DNA from: Acidobacteriota bacterium
GTDB taxonomy: Bacteria; Acidobacteriota; Terriglobia; Acidiferrales; UBA7541
DNA: 51,064 bases
Assembly: GCA_021788095.1 (NCBI GenBank)
Contig: JAJYLB010000030.1
Location: 1 to 51,064 of the forward strand
Reading direction: 5' to 3'
The notes under the pieces were generated by a model. The model made no database searches, had not been told where the DNA came from, and saw nothing but the letters and a program-made list of their open reading frames with translations. Position 1 is the first letter of the stretch; each line of letters begins with the position of its first letter. The position numbers and the translations under genes are program-made. Below are positions 49,954 through 51,064 of the stretch, in pieces.

Positions 49954-50520
49954 ATGAAAGTACCTTACGCGAAGAAGTGGCAGAAGGAAGCAGACAAGCT
50001 GAGGAAGATTGTTCTCGACTGTGACTTGACCGAGGAGGTGAAGTGGGACAAGCCCTGCTTCACCTACCAGAAAAAGAACGTGGCAATCGTCATCCCGCTG
50101 AAGGACGCGTGCGCGCTTTCGTTCTTCAAAGGCGCGCTGCTCAAGGACCCGAAGCACATCCTCCAAAGGATCGGTCAGACGCAGGCAGGCCGCTGGATTA
50201 AATTCACTTCTCTCCAAGAAATTACGGCTGTGCAGTCCATCCTGAGGAACTACATCTACGAAGCCATCGAAGTCGAGGAGTCGGGGAAGAAAGTTACACT
50301 CAAGAAGGCTTCAGAGTATGCGGTTCCTGAGGAGTTGCAGGCCAGGCTGGACGAAGCTCCGGAGTTGCGGGCGGCATTCGAAGCGCTCACGCCGGGACGG
50401 AGGAAGTCGTACATCTTTCATGTCTCGGGTGCGAAGCGGGTGGAGACGCGGGCAGCGCGGGCGGAGAGGTGTGTCCCCATGATCTTGAGCGGCCGAGGGT
50501 TCAACGAGCGCACAGATTGA
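49954..50520 (+). CDS. YdeI/DUF1801-family protein
   Basis: A 188-residue protein of the YdeI/OmdA group. LTEEVKWDKPCFTYQKKNVA matches the DUF1801 core with the W..P.F/Y pattern, then KDACALSFFKGALLKDP. The C-terminal Bacteriocin-protection-like tail has FEALTPGRRKSYIFHVSGAK and ARAERCVPMI, the usual YdeI ending. Members have been linked to peptide stress resistance in some bacteria; the molecular activity is unclear. The ATG at 49954 follows AGGACG. It stands alone among repeats and a pseudogene fragment, and lower GC than the GH3 gene hints at acquisition. Confidence 0.85.
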   Translation: MKVPYAKKWQKEADKLRKIVLDCDLTEEVKWDKPCFTYQKKNVAIVIPLKDACALSFFKGALLKDPKHILQRIGQTQAGRWIKFTSLQEITAVQSILRNYIYEAIEVEESGKKVTLKKASEYAVPEELQARLDEAPELRAAFEALTPGRRKSYIFHVSGAKRVETRAARAERCVPMILSGRGFNERTD

Positions 50521-50814
50521 ACCCTCTGGCCGCCTTGCGACTGGACCAAATCCAAAGCAGTCACACTGGTCGAGTTGCTGGCGACAAGGGCGGCGCACGA
50601 CCCAATGACCTGCACAGACCGTTCTCCTGGTGCGGATACCAAGAAGTCGCGCGTTCCATAAGTCCGTGGGGATAAGAGGATTGGCCGGGGCGAGTAGTTG
50701 CCATCAGGCCACCGCGCTAATGCACGCTTGATGCTTCGCCATTACGTCATCCTCTGCTGCGGCGAAGCGGAATTGGATGCGCGCCGTGGCCTATGCCGAG
50801 CGACACGGACAGGA
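50521..50814. other. Intergenic region without recognisable content
   Basis: About 290 bases after the YdeI-like gene. I see no gene, hairpin or promoter that can be supported. Confidence 0.4.
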
Positions 50815-50927
50815 CGCCTCCGTGGCACGGTCCGCATCGCCCGTTAGCGTCCTGAGTCGGAGACTCGTTCCCCAACTTTCGACCAGGGGGCAGCGGGTAA
50901 GGGAATTTCTCACAGAGCACGCAGAGC
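50815..50927. repeat. 113-bp imperfect direct repeat, right copy
   Basis: Matches 49306-49418, including the segment that in the left copy encodes the last codons of the GH3 protein. Here there is no GH3 gene upstream, so the coding part is out of context. Confidence 0.75.
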
Positions 50928-50941
50928 TCGGGCCGCGGTAG

Positions 50942-50961
50942 CACAGGCTTCAGAATCTGTG
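50942..50961. repeat. Small hairpin of the GCACAGGCTT type
   Basis: CACAG at 50942-50946 and CTGTG at 50957-50961 are inverted copies around GCTTCAGAAT. Similar short palindromes often follow CACAGAG-type repeats in intergenic DNA of this group. The last 100 bases of the window hold nothing else that I can support. Confidence 0.4.
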
Positions 50962-51064
50962 TGGCAACGCGAAAAGGTGCGAATTCCACAGCCCTGGCGC
51001 AAATTTCGTGCGTTGTCCGCAAACGACTTGCGCGAATCTATGAAAAATACAAACTGTGGAAATG

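Noticed and set aside
1..51064. CRISPR array search by eye
   Set aside because: No run of regularly spaced identical repeats was seen. The repeats found are attachment, arm or dispersed intergenic repeats.

Overview
The window looks like part of an Acidobacteriota chromosome (soil Bryobacterales/Terriglobia-like). The main evidence is a very large Oar-type TonB-dependent receptor with an N-terminal carboxypeptidase-regulatory-like domain, many glycoside hydrolases, and GC-rich genes on the right side. This is an inference from gene families; no rRNA is present. The window divides into a left mobile/defence island, a 6.4 kb integrative element at a tRNA-Ser gene, and a right block for fucose/pectin use.

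Left island (1 to about 24,090, left end outside the window). It holds an SMC/RecF-like ATPase paired with a Cas4/AddB-type Fe-S nuclease. Next comes a tightly overlapping three-gene cassette: a protein with a Tudor-like N-terminus, a two-motif HKD (phospholipase D-like) protein and a RapA-like SNF2 helicase. A mobile-element backbone follows: a Gp3-like recombination-directionality-factor relative, a second SNF2 helicase, a DUF6094-like methyltransferase, a J-domain-like protein without HPD, SSB, a small HTH protein and tyrosine integrase int1. Embedded in it is a SIR2 - small protein - Rad50-like ATPase operon with the layout of Lamassu/ABC-three-component defence systems. int1 lies at the 3' end of tRNA-Ser(GCU).

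Integrative element (24,155-30,569). A perfect 34-bp direct repeat, equal to the first 32 nt of the tRNA-Ser gene plus 2 nt upstream, bounds this element. It carries a second tyrosine integrase (int2), a zinc-ribbon protein, an excisionase-like HTH protein, a DUF3631-type primase/helicase relative and several small unknown proteins, two of them membrane or exported. int2 is read into the tRNA: its last 18 codons and stop lie inside the tRNA gene. The native upstream side of the tRNA, with a candidate -10, is stranded 6.4 kb away. Two integration events therefore seem to flank a single tRNA gene, one at each end.

Right block (30,871-49,338). A minus-strand operon starts with the TonB-dependent receptor and continues with a UxaA-type dehydratase, an SDR, a lactonase, an L-fucose-dehydrogenase-like SDR, FucP, a mutarotase, a GH29 alpha-L-fucosidase and a GH105 unsaturated galacturonyl hydrolase. 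A GH28 gene converges on it. A divergent plus-strand group encodes an IclR regulator, a FAH-family hydrolase and a GH3 glycosidase. Together these give: uptake of plant or algal oligosaccharide, release of L-fucose and uronic residues, import of fucose, and non-phosphorylative oxidation of L-fucose to pyruvate and lactate. The last 1.7 kb holds a YdeI-like gene, a decayed gene fragment and intergenic repeats.
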